From DASXUX01 sp036504595 (GTDB lineage: Bacteria > Planctomycetota > SZUA-567 > H5-PLA8), in assembly GCA_036504595.1 (NCBI GenBank), contig DASXUX010000040.1:62001-126000 (forward strand): a stretch of DNA of 64,000 nucleotides, written 5' to 3'. Every line of letters begins with the position of its first letter. Position 1 is the first letter of the stretch. The notes under the pieces were generated by a model. The model was not told where the DNA came from. It was given only the letters and a program-made list of their open reading frames with translations, and did not search any database. Shown one piece after another: positions 53,129 to 62,877 of this stretch. Position numbers and translations under genes: made by a program.

Positions 53129-53482
53129 ATGGCCGAAAAACCGTTTATCATCGCCGATCTAAACACCATCCCCGGCACGCGCTGCCCCTGCGGCACGTCG
53201 CACCGCGCTTTCATGCAGCCCGACAACAACGTCGCGTCCGTGCATCACGTCGAAATTTCGGCGGACGCGAAAGCGCACTATCACAAGAAGATGACGGAGA
53301 TTTACTATATCCTCGAATGCCAGGGGCTCTGTCAGTTGGAGCTCAATGGCGTATTACACCCGGTTCGCCCCGGCATGGCCATCATGATCCACCCCGGCAC
53401 GCGCCATCGCGCGGTGGGCCAGATGAAAGTCCTCAATATCGTCGTGCCGCCCTTCGACAAGAGCGACGAGTGGTTTGACTGA
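53129..53482 (+). CDS. Single-domain cupin protein
   Basis: 117 residues. The cupin motifs are VEISADAKAHYHKKMTEIYY (motif 1, two His and a Glu for metal) and HPGTRHRAVGQMKVLNI (motif 2, third His). A Cys-rich lead RCPCGTSHRAF precedes it. Small cupins act as isomerases, dioxygenases or sensors; this one cannot be assigned. It follows the methyltransferase by 19 bp with GAGGAG at the start and ends the deacetylase operon, converging on the RND operon. Confidence 0.85.
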   Translation: MAEKPFIIADLNTIPGTRCPCGTSHRAFMQPDNNVASVHHVEISADAKAHYHKKMTEIYYILECQGLCQLELNGVLHPVRPGMAIMIHPGTRHRAVGQMKVLNIVVPPFDKSDEWFD

Positions 53483-53495
53483 ACCTGCTCGAACT

Positions 53496-56400
53496 TCAGC
53501 TCTCTCGGATAGCCGGCCCGACTGTCTCAGTCGGCTCCGGTTCCGCTTCCGTCTCGGGATGCTTGTGACGGTGCCGGGCAAAGAACTCGCTGACGTTCTG
53601 CCAGATCACGTAGAACACCGGCACGAAGCCGACCGCCAGGAGCGTTGACGCAATCATTCCGCCGAACACCGCGGTGCCCAGTGCGCGCCGGCTGATCGCG
53701 CCCGCTCCATGCGCGTTGACCAGCGGGTAAACGCCCAGGATGAAGGCGAAGGACGTCATGAGAATCGGCCGGAAGCGCCGGCGGGAGGCCAGTGCCGCCG
53801 CCTCGTTGATGCTGACGCCGGTCTCGCGAAGCTGCCGCGCGTACTCGACGATCAGGATGGCGTTCTTGCTGGCCAGCGCGATGATGAGCACGATGCCGAC
53901 CTGAACGTACATGTTGTTGTCCATGCCGCGCAGGGCCACGGCGACCGCGGAACCCAGAATGCCCAGCGGGACGACGAAGATCACCGCCGCCGGCAGCGTC
54001 CAGCTTTCGTACTGGGCGGCCAGCACCAGGTAGACCAGCAGCACCGCCATGCCGAACACGAACAGCGCTTGCCCGCTGACTCTGCGTTCCTGAAATGCCA
54101 TGCCGGTCCATTCATAACCGATGGACGGCGGCAGGCTCTCGGCAAGCTGTTCCATCTTGGCCAGGGCCTCGCCCGAACTGTGGCCCGCCGCCGGTTCGCC
54201 GGTGATGGCGGCTGAGGGATACAGATTGTAGCGAGAAATGACTCCGGGCCCGAGTGTCTGCTTGACGTTGATCAAGGTTCCCAGTGGCACCATGCCGCCC
54301 CGGCTGTTGCGCGCCCTCAACTGCTTGATCTGCTCGGCATCTTTGCGGAAACGGCTGTCCGCCTGCACGCGCACCTGGAAGGTGCGGCCGAACTTATTGA
54401 AATCATTTACATAGGCCGTGCCCGTGTAGGCCTGCAACGTGTTGAAGATGGTGTTCAACGGCATATCCATGGTCTTGGCTTTGACGCGGTCCACGTCCAC
54501 AAAGACCTGCGGCACCTCGGCCCGGTAGCTTGTTCGTACCGTCTTGTCATTGAGGAGATCCGTCTCTTTCTTCGCTGTGGCGACAAGCTCGTTCGTGACA
54601 TCTTGAAGTTCGCGCCCACCGACCCCCGCACGATCTTGAACCTGCATCTGGAATCCACTGCTCACGCCCAGGCCGCGAATGGCCGGTGGCACCATCACAT
54701 AAACGTCGGCCTCCTGTACTTGGCTGAGTTTCCTGCGCAGTTCAGCCAGGATGCTGTCCATGCTGAGTTTTGGATCATGGCGCTGGTCCCAGTGCTTGAA
54801 GCGGATGAAGCAGCGGCCAACGTTGGAGGCAACCGTGCCGTCAACTCCTTGGCCGCCGACCTGGCTGGTGTTGTCCACTCCGGGCGTCTCAAGTATCAGC
54901 GTCCGAATTTTGTCCATCACTTCTCGCGTCCGTTCCTGCGAGGCGCCATCGGGCAGTTGCACGCCGACGAACACGAAGCCCTGATCGTCCACCGGCAGGA
55001 ACCCCGTGGGCAGCGAGAGGTAGAGCCAGCCCGTGAAGACAATCAGGCCCGCGTAGACCAGCATCGCCACGGGACTGAAGCGGATGACCCGCTTGATCGT
55101 CTGGTAATAGAGCTCCTCGCACTTGCCGTAGACGTAGTTGAACGGGTTGCAGAACACGGTGTTGAGCACGCGCGAAAGGGCGCCCGGGTGCTCCGGATGT
55201 TTGCGCAGCCACTGCGCGCACTGGACGGGCTTGAGCGTCATGGCATTGATCGCGCTGATGATGGCGGTGGCGGCAATCGTAAGCGCGAACTGCTGATAGA
55301 TCTGGCCAGTGATGCCGCCCAGAAAGATGGTGGGCAAAAAGACCGACATCAGTACCAGCGTGATGCCGATGATCGGGCCCGTTAGTTCATCCATGGCTTT
55401 GATCGTGGCGTCCCGCGGCGTCATGCCACGTTCCACGCCGTGCGCGGCACCCTCCACGATGACAATGGCGTCGTCCACGACAATGCCGATGGCCAGCACC
55501 AGCCCGAACATGGTTAGCATGTTGATCGAAAACCCGAGCGCCGCCATGCCCGCAAAGGCGCCGATCAGCGTGACCGGCACTGTCGTGGCCGGCACCAACA
55601 CCGCGCGCAAGTCCTGCAAGAAGACCAGGATGACCAGCAGCACCAGCAGACCGGCTTCGAAGATGGTCTTGTAGACTTCGTGAATCGAGACCTCAACGTA
55701 GCTGGTAATGTCCAGCGGGATGTTGTACTCCAGGCCCGGTGGGAAGGTCTTTCTTAATTCCTTCATCTTGTCTTTCACCAGTCTGGCCACATCCAAGGCA
55801 TTGGCGCCGGGGAGCATGAAGACCGCGATGCCGGCCACCGTCTTGGCATTCAACTTCACGTCCGTGTCCTGGGTCTCCCCGGTCTTTTCGGGGACGTCCA
55901 GGTTTCGCAGGCGGCCGCTCAGCAGAAAGTATTGGTCATAACTCTTGCCGCCGAGCTCCACTTTGGCGACGTCTTTAAGCCGCGTTAGTTCGCTGCCGCC
56001 GCCCGGCGTGTTCTTGATGACGATGTTCTCGAACTCGCGCGCGTCCTCCAGGCGGCCCTTCACCCGCACCGTAAACTGGAAGTTGCGCCCGTCTTGAGCG
56101 GGCGGTTGGCCCACCTGCCCGGCGGGGACTTGTATGTTCTGCTCCTGGATAGCATTGGTCACATCCTGGGTGGTCAGCCCGCGCGCCTGAAGTTTCTCCG
56201 CGTCCAGCCAGATGCGCATGCTGTAGTCCCGGGAGGGGATGACAAACATGTCGCCCACGCCCGGCAGGCGGTTCAGCTCGTCGCGGATGCGGATGCCCGC
56301 GAAGTTAGCCAGGTAAGTCCGATCGTAGATCTTCGCGTATTCCTCGTCTTTGGCGAAGAAGGTGACGAACATGGTGATGGCGGTGGACTGCTTTTTTGTC

Positions 56401-56786
56401 GTGACGCCTTGCCGCTGCACGTCCGGGGGCAACTGCGGCATGGCGATAGCGACCCGGTTCTGCACCAACACCTGCGCCATGTTCAAGTCCGTGCCCACTT
56501 CGAAGGTGACGGTCAAGCTGTACGAACCGTCGTTGGCGCTGTTGGAGGACATGAACATCATGCCTTCAACGCCATTGACCTGCTGTTCGATGGGTGCGGC
56601 CACTGTGTCCGCCACCACTTGCGAATCCGCCCCGGGATACGTCGTTGAAACCTGAATCGTCGGCGGCGTGATCTGCGGAAACTGCTCGACCGGCAACCGG
56701 AAGATGCACAAGAATCCAACGACCATCGTCAGAATGGCGATTACATTGGCGAAAATCGGATGTTTGACGAAGAAGCGCGCGAGCAT
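53496..56786 (-). CDS. RND efflux pump inner-membrane subunit (HAE1/AcrB type), operon end
   Basis: 1096 residues, 12 helices. N-terminus FFVKHPIFANVIAILTMVVG and EQFPQITPPTIQVSTTYPGA are typical of AcrB/MexB. The proton-relay aspartates lie in GIVVDDAIVIVEGAAHGVER. The porter repeats contain LPGVGDMFVIPSRDYSMRIW and the second half GIVLIIALASKNAILIVEYA. It exports drugs, dyes or detergents with protons through a tripartite channel. The MFP gene lies 18 bp upstream. No TolC-type gene is in the window. Confidence 0.95.
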   Translation of the reverse strand: MLARFFVKHPIFANVIAILTMVVGFLCIFRLPVEQFPQITPPTIQVSTTYPGADSQVVADTVAAPIEQQVNGVEGMMFMSSNSANDGSYSLTVTFEVGTDLNMAQVLVQNRVAIAMPQLPPDVQRQGVTTKKQSTAITMFVTFFAKDEEYAKIYDRTYLANFAGIRIRDELNRLPGVGDMFVIPSRDYSMRIWLDAEKLQARGLTTQDVTNAIQEQNIQVPAGQVGQPPAQDGRNFQFTVRVKGRLEDAREFENIVIKNTPGGGSELTRLKDVAKVELGGKSYDQYFLLSGRLRNLDVPEKTGETQDTDVKLNAKTVAGIAVFMLPGANALDVARLVKDKMKELRKTFPPGLEYNIPLDITSYVEVSIHEVYKTIFEAGLLVLLVILVFLQDLRAVLVPATTVPVTLIGAFAGMAALGFSINMLTMFGLVLAIGIVVDDAIVIVEGAAHGVERGMTPRDATIKAMDELTGPIIGITLVLMSVFLPTIFLGGITGQIYQQFALTIAATAIISAINAMTLKPVQCAQWLRKHPEHPGALSRVLNTVFCNPFNYVYGKCEELYYQTIKRVIRFSPVAMLVYAGLIVFTGWLYLSLPTGFLPVDDQGFVFVGVQLPDGASQERTREVMDKIRTLILETPGVDNTSQVGGQGVDGTVASNVGRCFIRFKHWDQRHDPKLSMDSILAELRRKLSQVQEADVYVMVPPAIRGLGVSSGFQMQVQDRAGVGGRELQDVTNELVATAKKETDLLNDKTVRTSYRAEVPQVFVDVDRVKAKTMDMPLNTIFNTLQAYTGTAYVNDFNKFGRTFQVRVQADSRFRKDAEQIKQLRARNSRGGMVPLGTLINVKQTLGPGVISRYNLYPSAAITGEPAAGHSSGEALAKMEQLAESLPPSIGYEWTGMAFQERRVSGQALFVFGMAVLLVYLVLAAQYESWTLPAAVIFVVPLGILGSAVAVALRGMDNNMYVQVGIVLIIALASKNAILIVEYARQLRETGVSINEAAALASRRRFRPILMTSFAFILGVYPLVNAHGAGAISRRALGTAVFGGMIASTLLAVGFVPVFYVIWQNVSEFFARHRHKHPETEAEPEPTETVGPAIRES

Positions 56787-56804
56787 TGAGTGTTTTCCTG
56801 GAAT

Positions 56805-58256
56805 CTAGCGTTGTTCAGGTTTCGGGGATGAGGCGGCCGCTGCACTGGCGGCCTCCAGAGCAACGGATTTCGGCTCCTCCACCGTGGCAACGACTTCTTT
56901 GCCCAAGCGCGCCTTCTGTAGTCCTTTCACGATGATTTTGTCCTCAGGCTTCAGGCCAGCCTCGATGACGACCATTCCGCCATCCGCCTTGGGCCCGAGT
57001 TTCACCGGACGAAATTCAACCACGTTCTCCTTATTGACGACCAGCACGAACGTGCCGCTCTGGTCCGTGCCCACGGCGCGTTCGTTGATGACCATCGCGT
57101 TGGGGATTTCGGTCAAAATCATCTTGATCTTGGCATAGTTGCCGGGGCGCAGGAACCCGCTGGGGTTGGGGAACTCGGCACGGACTTTCAAGGTGCCGGT
57201 GCTGGGGTCCAAAGCGCGGTCGGCGAAGTTGATCTTGCCTTCCTGCGGATAAACCGAACCATCTTCCATGATCATCTTCACCGCGATTTTTCCGACCACG
57301 GTCCGACCCATGTTCTTCTGGTCGCCCAGTCGGCGCAGTTCATACATCTCGCGCTCGCTGATAGAAAAGTCCACGTAGACCGGGTCCACTTGGGATACGG
57401 TGGCCAGCACCGTGGGCGTAGACTCGTTATGCCCGATCAGGCGGCCGATCTTGGCATTGGCGCGTCCGACTCGCCCGGCGACCGGCGTGTAGATCTTCGT
57501 GTAGCTCAGGCTGAGTTCCGCGTCAGCCACCGCGGCCTTGGCCGTGGCCACGCTGGCGTCGGCCTGGTCCACGCCGGCCTCGGCCAGAGCAACACGGGTC
57601 TGGTAATCCGCCTGGGATTGCGACAGCTTGGCGCGGCTGGCCTCCAACGTGGCCGCGGCCTGTTTCAGGCCGGCTTCGGCAGAATCCAGTTGGGAACGCG
57701 CCATGGCATTGGCCGCCACCGCCACCCGCGCGTCCTTGGCTACCTGCTCGGCGTTGCCCAGAGCGGCTTCGTCCCGGACCACATTGGCCTTGTCCACCTC
57801 GATGTCCTTGACGTTTTTCGCTTGGAGCAGGGCGACCTTTGCGCTCTTCAGCGCGGCCTCCGCGTTCAGCAACTGCGCCTTGACTTTCTGTAGAGCCACC
57901 TGATACGGATCCGGGTCGATGTCGAACATCAGTGCACCCTGCGCGACCTCGCTCCCCTCCTGAAAATGGATATCCTTTAAGACCCCTTCGACGCGCACCA
58001 CCAGGTCGATGGTCCGCGGCGAATCCACCAGCCCCACGTATTCCCCGTAGACGGTCACTGTCTTGTGCCCGGGCAATGCCACGGTGACCGCCGGTGGTGG
58101 CGGCGGCGGCGGCGGTGCTTTCTTCTCGCAACCCGTCAGCAGCAACAAAAGCAGAAGGGGAGAAAGGCAGAAAGGGAGAAGGGGAGAGTACGGATGTGGA
58201 CGTGGCTGTTCAATCCGCAATCCGCAGTCCGCAGTTCGCAATGAAAAAGGTTTCAT
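56805..58256 (-). CDS. RND periplasmic adaptor lipoprotein (membrane fusion protein)
   Basis: 483 residues from MKPFSLRTADC; lipobox LLLTGC near 41. Family order is visible: barrel-sandwich hybrid (VEGVLKDIHFQEGSEVAQGA), an extended alpha-hairpin with Ala/Gln-rich helices (about 110-225), LSYTKIYTPVAGRVGRANAK, and the beta-barrel. The hairpin is longer than in AcrA. Residues about 5-35 of the leader are encoded by AATCCGC and GGGGAGAA tandem repeats. A Pro run (PPPPPPPP) follows the lipid-anchor cysteine. It couples the pump to an outer membrane channel. Confidence 0.9.
   Translation of the reverse strand: MKPFSLRTADCGLRIEQPRPHPYSPLLPFCLSPLLLLLLLTGCEKKAPPPPPPPPAVTVALPGHKTVTVYGEYVGLVDSPRTIDLVVRVEGVLKDIHFQEGSEVAQGALMFDIDPDPYQVALQKVKAQLLNAEAALKSAKVALLQAKNVKDIEVDKANVVRDEAALGNAEQVAKDARVAVAANAMARSQLDSAEAGLKQAAATLEASRAKLSQSQADYQTRVALAEAGVDQADASVATAKAAVADAELSLSYTKIYTPVAGRVGRANAKIGRLIGHNESTPTVLATVSQVDPVYVDFSISEREMYELRRLGDQKNMGRTVVGKIAVKMIMEDGSVYPQEGKINFADRALDPSTGTLKVRAEFPNPSGFLRPGNYAKIKMILTEIPNAMVINERAVGTDQSGTFVLVVNKENVVEFRPVKLGPKADGGMVVIEAGLKPEDKIIVKGLQKARLGKEVVATVEEPKSVALEAASAAAASSPKPEQR
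58145..58243. repeat. Tandem repeats inside the MFP signal-peptide region
   Basis: AATCCGC/AGTCCGC/AGTTCGC heptamers at about 58209-58241 and GAGAAGGG(G)/GAGAAAGG units at about 58157-58188 lie in the reading frame between the start codon and the lipobox. Confidence 0.85.
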
Positions 58257-58293
58257 CTTGCCTCGTGACTCCTTTAGTTCTGGACTCGCCAAC

Positions 58294-61200
58294 TCATTTT
58301 GCGCTCATTTCAGCCGGTTCAGGTGCATCCTTGAGCACCGCCGGCTGCACTGCCGCCGGCTTGGGAAAGACAGATCGCCACGACCTGAGCAGCGCAGCAC
58401 GCCAGTCCTCCGCGACACTGTAGAAGCAGGGAACGACGAGCAACGTCAGCAGCGTTGAGACGATTACACCACCGATCACCGCGATAGCCATTGGAATGCG
58501 CAACTCGCCGCCGGGGCCGACGGCCAGCGCAGCCGGGACCGCTCCGGCGATGGTGGCCACAGATGTCATCAAGATCGGCCGCAACCGGATGGGGCAGGCT
58601 TCGCGCAGCGCGTCGCCGACGCTCTTGCCTTCGGCTCGGAGTTGATTCGTAAAATCGACCAGCAGGATGGAGTTCTTCTTCACGATGCCCGCCAGCAGAA
58701 TCAGCGCCAGTACGCTGAAAACGTTCAGCGACTGATTGCTCCAATAAAGCGCCGCGAGCGCTCCGGTGATGCTGAATGGGAGCGCCAGCAGAATGGTGAA
58801 GGGGTGCAGAAAACTGTTGAACTGGCTGGCCAGCACCATGTACGCGGCGATCAGGCCGCCGATGAACGCAAAGATCATCGTACTCCGCGTTTCACTTGCC
58901 GAGCGCGACGAACCGGTCAGGACAAGTTCGTAGCCTTCGGGAAGCAAGGTGTTCTTGATCTGCTCGACCGCATCCACGGCTTCGGACTGCGAGAAGCCCG
59001 GCGCCGGATTGGCACCCATCGTGATTGCGCGCGCGCGATTGACACGATAGATGGCCTGCAGTGAGGGCCGCATGTGCAGATCCACCAACTCCGAAATCTT
59101 GACCTGCTCGCCCTCCCGATTGCGTACGTACAGATTGCCGATATCTTCCGGCCTTAAGCGGTCGGCGCGCAGCAGGCGTACACGCACGTCGTAGCGCCGG
59201 CCGGCTCGCGTGAACTTCGCGATCTTGTCGCCCCCGATCAGCTTGCTGATGGTGTCGGCCAGCAACTGCATGTCAACGTTGTGAGCCAGCGTCTTCTCGC
59301 GGTTCGGGAGAACCTGCACTTCCGGCATGCCGACCTTGTAGTCGCTGAGCACATCGACCAGTTTCCCGCTGTCGAGCATTGCTTCTTTGAACTTACTGTT
59401 CAGTTCACCCAGCTTCTGCCAATCCGGTCCCCGAATCGAGAACGATATCGGCATGCCGCCGCCGCGCTGGCTGACGGCGATGGACTGTTTGGAAGGGTCT
59501 CGTACAGCGACGTTCACGCCGGGAAAGATGTTGAGTGCGCTGCGGACCTGGTTGATGCACTCCTGCTGGGTCAGCGGTGCGCCGCTGGCGTTCTTGGGGC
59601 GCTCCTCGCGGCTCTTCATGGTGACAAAGATCTGTGTCTCATTGGCTTCGCCGCCCCAGCCGCCGACCATCGCAAACACCGACTCCAATTCAGGCCGGTC
59701 CATCAGGATCTGCTCGGCCTGTCGCGAAATCCTGTCGGTGTAAGCCAGCGCCGAACCGATGGGGCACTCCATGCGGACCATGAACATGCCCTGGTCTTGC
59801 GCAGGCATTTCCTCCTGTGGGATCTTCCGGACGAGCAACAGCGAGGACCCGAACATGGCTGCGGCAACGATCAACACCGCATACCGCCAGGGCCGCCAGC
59901 CGAGCATCCGGGTGAGCGTCCACCGGTAGATGTCCGCAAGCCTGTCAAAGAACCAGCCGGTCATCCGCTCCAAAACATTGCGGCGCGAACCGACGTGCAG
60001 GAACTGCGAGCAGCGCATGGGCGCGAGCGTCAAGGCTTCCAACAGGGAGATCATGACCGACGCGGAGAGCACCACGCCAAACTGGAAGAAGAACTTGCCC
60101 ATCACGCCCGGCATGAAGATCACAGGCATGAAGATCGCCACAATGGCCAATGTCGCGCAGAGCGCAGCGAACTGGATCTGCTCCGTTCCCAGACGCGAGG
60201 CGGTCACTTTGTCTTGTCCGAGTTCCGCGTGCCGGTAAATGTTCTCCAGCACCATGATCGCGTCATCGACGACCAGGCCGATGGACAACGAGAGCGCCAG
60301 CAACGTGAACAAGTTCAGCGTGAAACCGCAGAAATAGATCACTGCGAAGGTGCCGAACACCGACACAGGGATCGCAAGGACGACGTTGAACGTCGATGAT
60401 AGCGACCCGAGGAAGAGCCAGCAGACCAGTGCCGTCAGCAGCACGGCCATGATCAATGTGAACTGCGTTTCTTTGTACGCCTCTTTTATGAAGCGCGTTG
60501 AGTCGTAGCGGACCTGCAGTTGCATGCCTTTGGGCATGGTCTTGTTCAGTTCGGCGATCCGCCGATAGCAATCATCGGCGACCTGCACGGCGTTTGAGCC
60601 GCGCTGCTTGATGATGCCCAATCCCTGGGCCGGGACGCCGTTGACGCGTGAAAGATTGCGCACGTCCGCGAAACCGTCTTCGATCACAGCGACATCTTCA
60701 AGATATACGGCCGAACCTTCCGTCTCGGCGATGCGGATGCGTCCCCATTCCTTCACGTTAAGCGCTTCGCCCTCAACTTTGACATTCGACTCGCGCGAGG
60801 TGCCTTCCATGCGTCCGGCGGGCTGCTCGATATGCTCCCGCTGGATGGCCTTGATCACCTCGTCCACCGTCAGGCCGCGCGACTTCAACTTCATGGGGTC
60901 TATCCACACGCGCATGTTGCGGTCCTGATAGCCGCCCATGCGCACGTCGCCGGTGTCTGGAACAGTCAGAAAGCGGTCGCGCAAGACGTTCTTGGCGTAT
61001 TCGGCCAGCTCCTGCTGCGCGCACATGCCGGTGAGAGCCACCCACATGATGGGCTGATCTTCAGGGTTGACCTTGTGGATGGTAGGCGGATCGATGTCGG
61101 TGGGCAGCAGGCGAATATTCGCCGAGACGCGCGCCTGCACTTCCTGAAAGGCGACATCGATGTTCTTTTCCGGGAAGAACTCGGCCGTGATGTGGCTGGT

Positions 61201-61461
61201 GCCCTGCTGAGCGGAACTGGTGACTTCCTTGACACCCGAGACGGACATAACGGCGTCTTCGAGTACGTCCACGACCTGCGATTCGATAATCTCCGGATCG
61301 GCGCCCTCAAGGTCGCCGTGAATGGAGACCGTGGGCTGATCCACGTCTGGCATCAGGCTGACGCCCAAGCGTGTCAGACCGACGCCGCCCACCAGCATGA
61401 TGCCCACCATCAGCATCCAGGCGAAGACCGGATTGCGGATCGAAACTGATGCTAGACTCAC
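58294..61461 (-). CDS. RND efflux pump inner-membrane subunit (second, HAE1 family)
   Basis: 1055 residues. The second GTG (VSLASVSIRNPVFAW) is taken as start, as AAGGAG lies 5 nt before it. Typical features: MPDVDQPTVSIHGDLEGADP, LSIGLVVDDAIMVLENIYRH with the proton-relay Asp pair, LRPEDIGNLYVRNREGEQVK in the second porter half, and ILLAGIVKKNSILLVDFTNQ. It differs from the neighbouring AcrB-like subunit and resembles MdtC/CzcA-like multidrug pumps. The next gene, an MFP, starts 38 bp on. Confidence 0.94.
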   Translation of the reverse strand: MSLASVSIRNPVFAWMLMVGIMLVGGVGLTRLGVSLMPDVDQPTVSIHGDLEGADPEIIESQVVDVLEDAVMSVSGVKEVTSSAQQGTSHITAEFFPEKNIDVAFQEVQARVSANIRLLPTDIDPPTIHKVNPEDQPIMWVALTGMCAQQELAEYAKNVLRDRFLTVPDTGDVRMGGYQDRNMRVWIDPMKLKSRGLTVDEVIKAIQREHIEQPAGRMEGTSRESNVKVEGEALNVKEWGRIRIAETEGSAVYLEDVAVIEDGFADVRNLSRVNGVPAQGLGIIKQRGSNAVQVADDCYRRIAELNKTMPKGMQLQVRYDSTRFIKEAYKETQFTLIMAVLLTALVCWLFLGSLSSTFNVVLAIPVSVFGTFAVIYFCGFTLNLFTLLALSLSIGLVVDDAIMVLENIYRHAELGQDKVTASRLGTEQIQFAALCATLAIVAIFMPVIFMPGVMGKFFFQFGVVLSASVMISLLEALTLAPMRCSQFLHVGSRRNVLERMTGWFFDRLADIYRWTLTRMLGWRPWRYAVLIVAAAMFGSSLLLVRKIPQEEMPAQDQGMFMVRMECPIGSALAYTDRISRQAEQILMDRPELESVFAMVGGWGGEANETQIFVTMKSREERPKNASGAPLTQQECINQVRSALNIFPGVNVAVRDPSKQSIAVSQRGGGMPISFSIRGPDWQKLGELNSKFKEAMLDSGKLVDVLSDYKVGMPEVQVLPNREKTLAHNVDMQLLADTISKLIGGDKIAKFTRAGRRYDVRVRLLRADRLRPEDIGNLYVRNREGEQVKISELVDLHMRPSLQAIYRVNRARAITMGANPAPGFSQSEAVDAVEQIKNTLLPEGYELVLTGSSRSASETRSTMIFAFIGGLIAAYMVLASQFNSFLHPFTILLALPFSITGALAALYWSNQSLNVFSVLALILLAGIVKKNSILLVDFTNQLRAEGKSVGDALREACPIRLRPILMTSVATIAGAVPAALAVGPGGELRIPMAIAVIGGVIVSTLLTLLVVPCFYSVAEDWRAALLRSWRSVFPKPAAVQPAVLKDAPEPAEMSAK

Positions 61462-61492
61462 ACCCACTCCTTAAGGGAACGCCCCTGTCTCT

Positions 61493-62872
61493 TCAGGCTC
61501 CGACCTCTTTTTTGCTTACTCCGCCTTCCGCTTCCTTCGTCTTTGGCGCATCGGCGGCCTTCTCGCGCACGGGGGCGCCATCCTGCAACGCGTTGCCGCC
61601 TTCGACGACGACGACCTCGCCTTCAGACAAGCCTTTCAGTACTTCAACGTCATTTACCGCGCGGCCGGAATCGGGCAGGAGAGTTCTCACCTGCAGACCT
61701 AATGACACCGTCCGGCGTGCGGCCTTGCCGTCCTTCACGACGAACGTCACGAAGCCTTGTTCCGTTGGCAGCACAGCCGTAAGCGGCACGACGATCGCCT
61801 TGTCGCGCTGCTCAGTGACGATTCGAACCGTGGCGAAGAAGCCGGATTTGAGCCGCGCGTCTGTCTTGTCGATGCTGGCATAGCAGGTGACCAGGCGCGT
61901 CTTTGGATCGGCCAGGCTGCTGACGTAGTAGATGGTCGCACTGAAATCGCGCTCAGGGTACGCCATCACACGGAACTTCAGCGGTGTCTTTTCGCGGACG
62001 CTCGAAGACTCCTTCTCAGGCAGCGTGAACTTGAGTTTCAAAGTCGGCCCGACAACCTGCGCCACAGGGGTCTGACCAATGGGAGCGACCTGCATTCCAC
62101 TGGTGACGAAGCGCTGGTCGATGGTGCCGGCAATGGGTGAAAAGACAGAACTCTTGCGAACGTCTTCCTCGGCCTGCCTCCATTCCACTTCGGATTGTCT
62201 GGCCTCGCTTTCCTTCTGTTGCGCGGCGGTCTTCATCACCTGAACGAGCGTCGTGGCCGCTTCTTCCATGTCGTTCAGTTCGATCGCCGCGGTGTCGCGT
62301 TTGTCCTGCGCAATCAGCATTTCGTCCTGGCTGATTGCTCCCGATGTAAAGGCGGGCTTGACGCGTTCCACGTCGCGATCCGCTTGCTTCAGCTTGATCT
62401 TAGCTCTGGCAATGTCGTTGCGTGTCTTGCGCTGCGTGTCAGCGACGTCGGCCTGAGCTTTCAAACAGGCATCTTTTGCTTTCAGGTACGCGGCTTTGGC
62501 GCGCTCGGCCGCAAGCTGATACGTGCGCGGCGCCACGCGGCAGAGCACGGTTTGTGACGTCACTTGATCGCCTTCTTTGAAGTTGACGCCTTCGACGACG
62601 CCGGAGACCTCCGCGTCGATGCGGTAGATGTCTTCCGCCAGCAGAGACCCCGTCGTCTCGACCTCGTATTGCACGGGGCGTGTATGCACGGCAGCGCTGG
62701 TGACCAGGTATCGGCGGTCCCGTTTCTCGTCCTTCTTGCCCGTCTCAGCCTCGCTTTTCTTTTCGCAACCGCAGAGTGTAAGCAGTGCCATGGCCAATAT
62801 CGCAAGGCTTGACGCGCGCCGAGTAGCGCGGTGGGTTCTTCTCACCGGACATCTGCGTTCATCTGCGTTCAT
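61493..62872 (-). CDS. RND periplasmic adaptor lipoprotein (paired with the second pump)
   Basis: 459 residues from the ATG in the repeat ATGAACGCAGATGAACGCAG, overlapping the tetR end by 14 bp. The lipobox is in LAMALLTLCGCEKK near 34. Barrel-sandwich (SGVVEGVNFKEGDQVTSQTV), alpha-hairpin (about 100-210) and FSPIAGTIDQRFVTSGMQVA are visible. It would link its RND partner to an outer membrane channel. The C-terminus (KTKEAEGGVSKKEVGA) is charged. Confidence 0.9.
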   Translation of the reverse strand: MNADERRCPVRRTHRATRRASSLAILAMALLTLCGCEKKSEAETGKKDEKRDRRYLVTSAAVHTRPVQYEVETTGSLLAEDIYRIDAEVSGVVEGVNFKEGDQVTSQTVLCRVAPRTYQLAAERAKAAYLKAKDACLKAQADVADTQRKTRNDIARAKIKLKQADRDVERVKPAFTSGAISQDEMLIAQDKRDTAAIELNDMEEAATTLVQVMKTAAQQKESEARQSEVEWRQAEEDVRKSSVFSPIAGTIDQRFVTSGMQVAPIGQTPVAQVVGPTLKLKFTLPEKESSSVREKTPLKFRVMAYPERDFSATIYYVSSLADPKTRLVTCYASIDKTDARLKSGFFATVRIVTEQRDKAIVVPLTAVLPTEQGFVTFVVKDGKAARRTVSLGLQVRTLLPDSGRAVNDVEVLKGLSEGEVVVVEGGNALQDGAPVREKAADAPKTKEAEGGVSKKEVGA

Positions 62873-62877
62873 CTGCG
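62851..62877. repeat. ATCTGCGTTC decamer repeats at the tetR/MFP overlap
   Basis: ATCTGCGTTC, ATCTGCGTTC and ATCTGCGGTT follow one another. They provide both the TetR C-terminus and the first codons of the adaptor. Confidence 0.85.
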
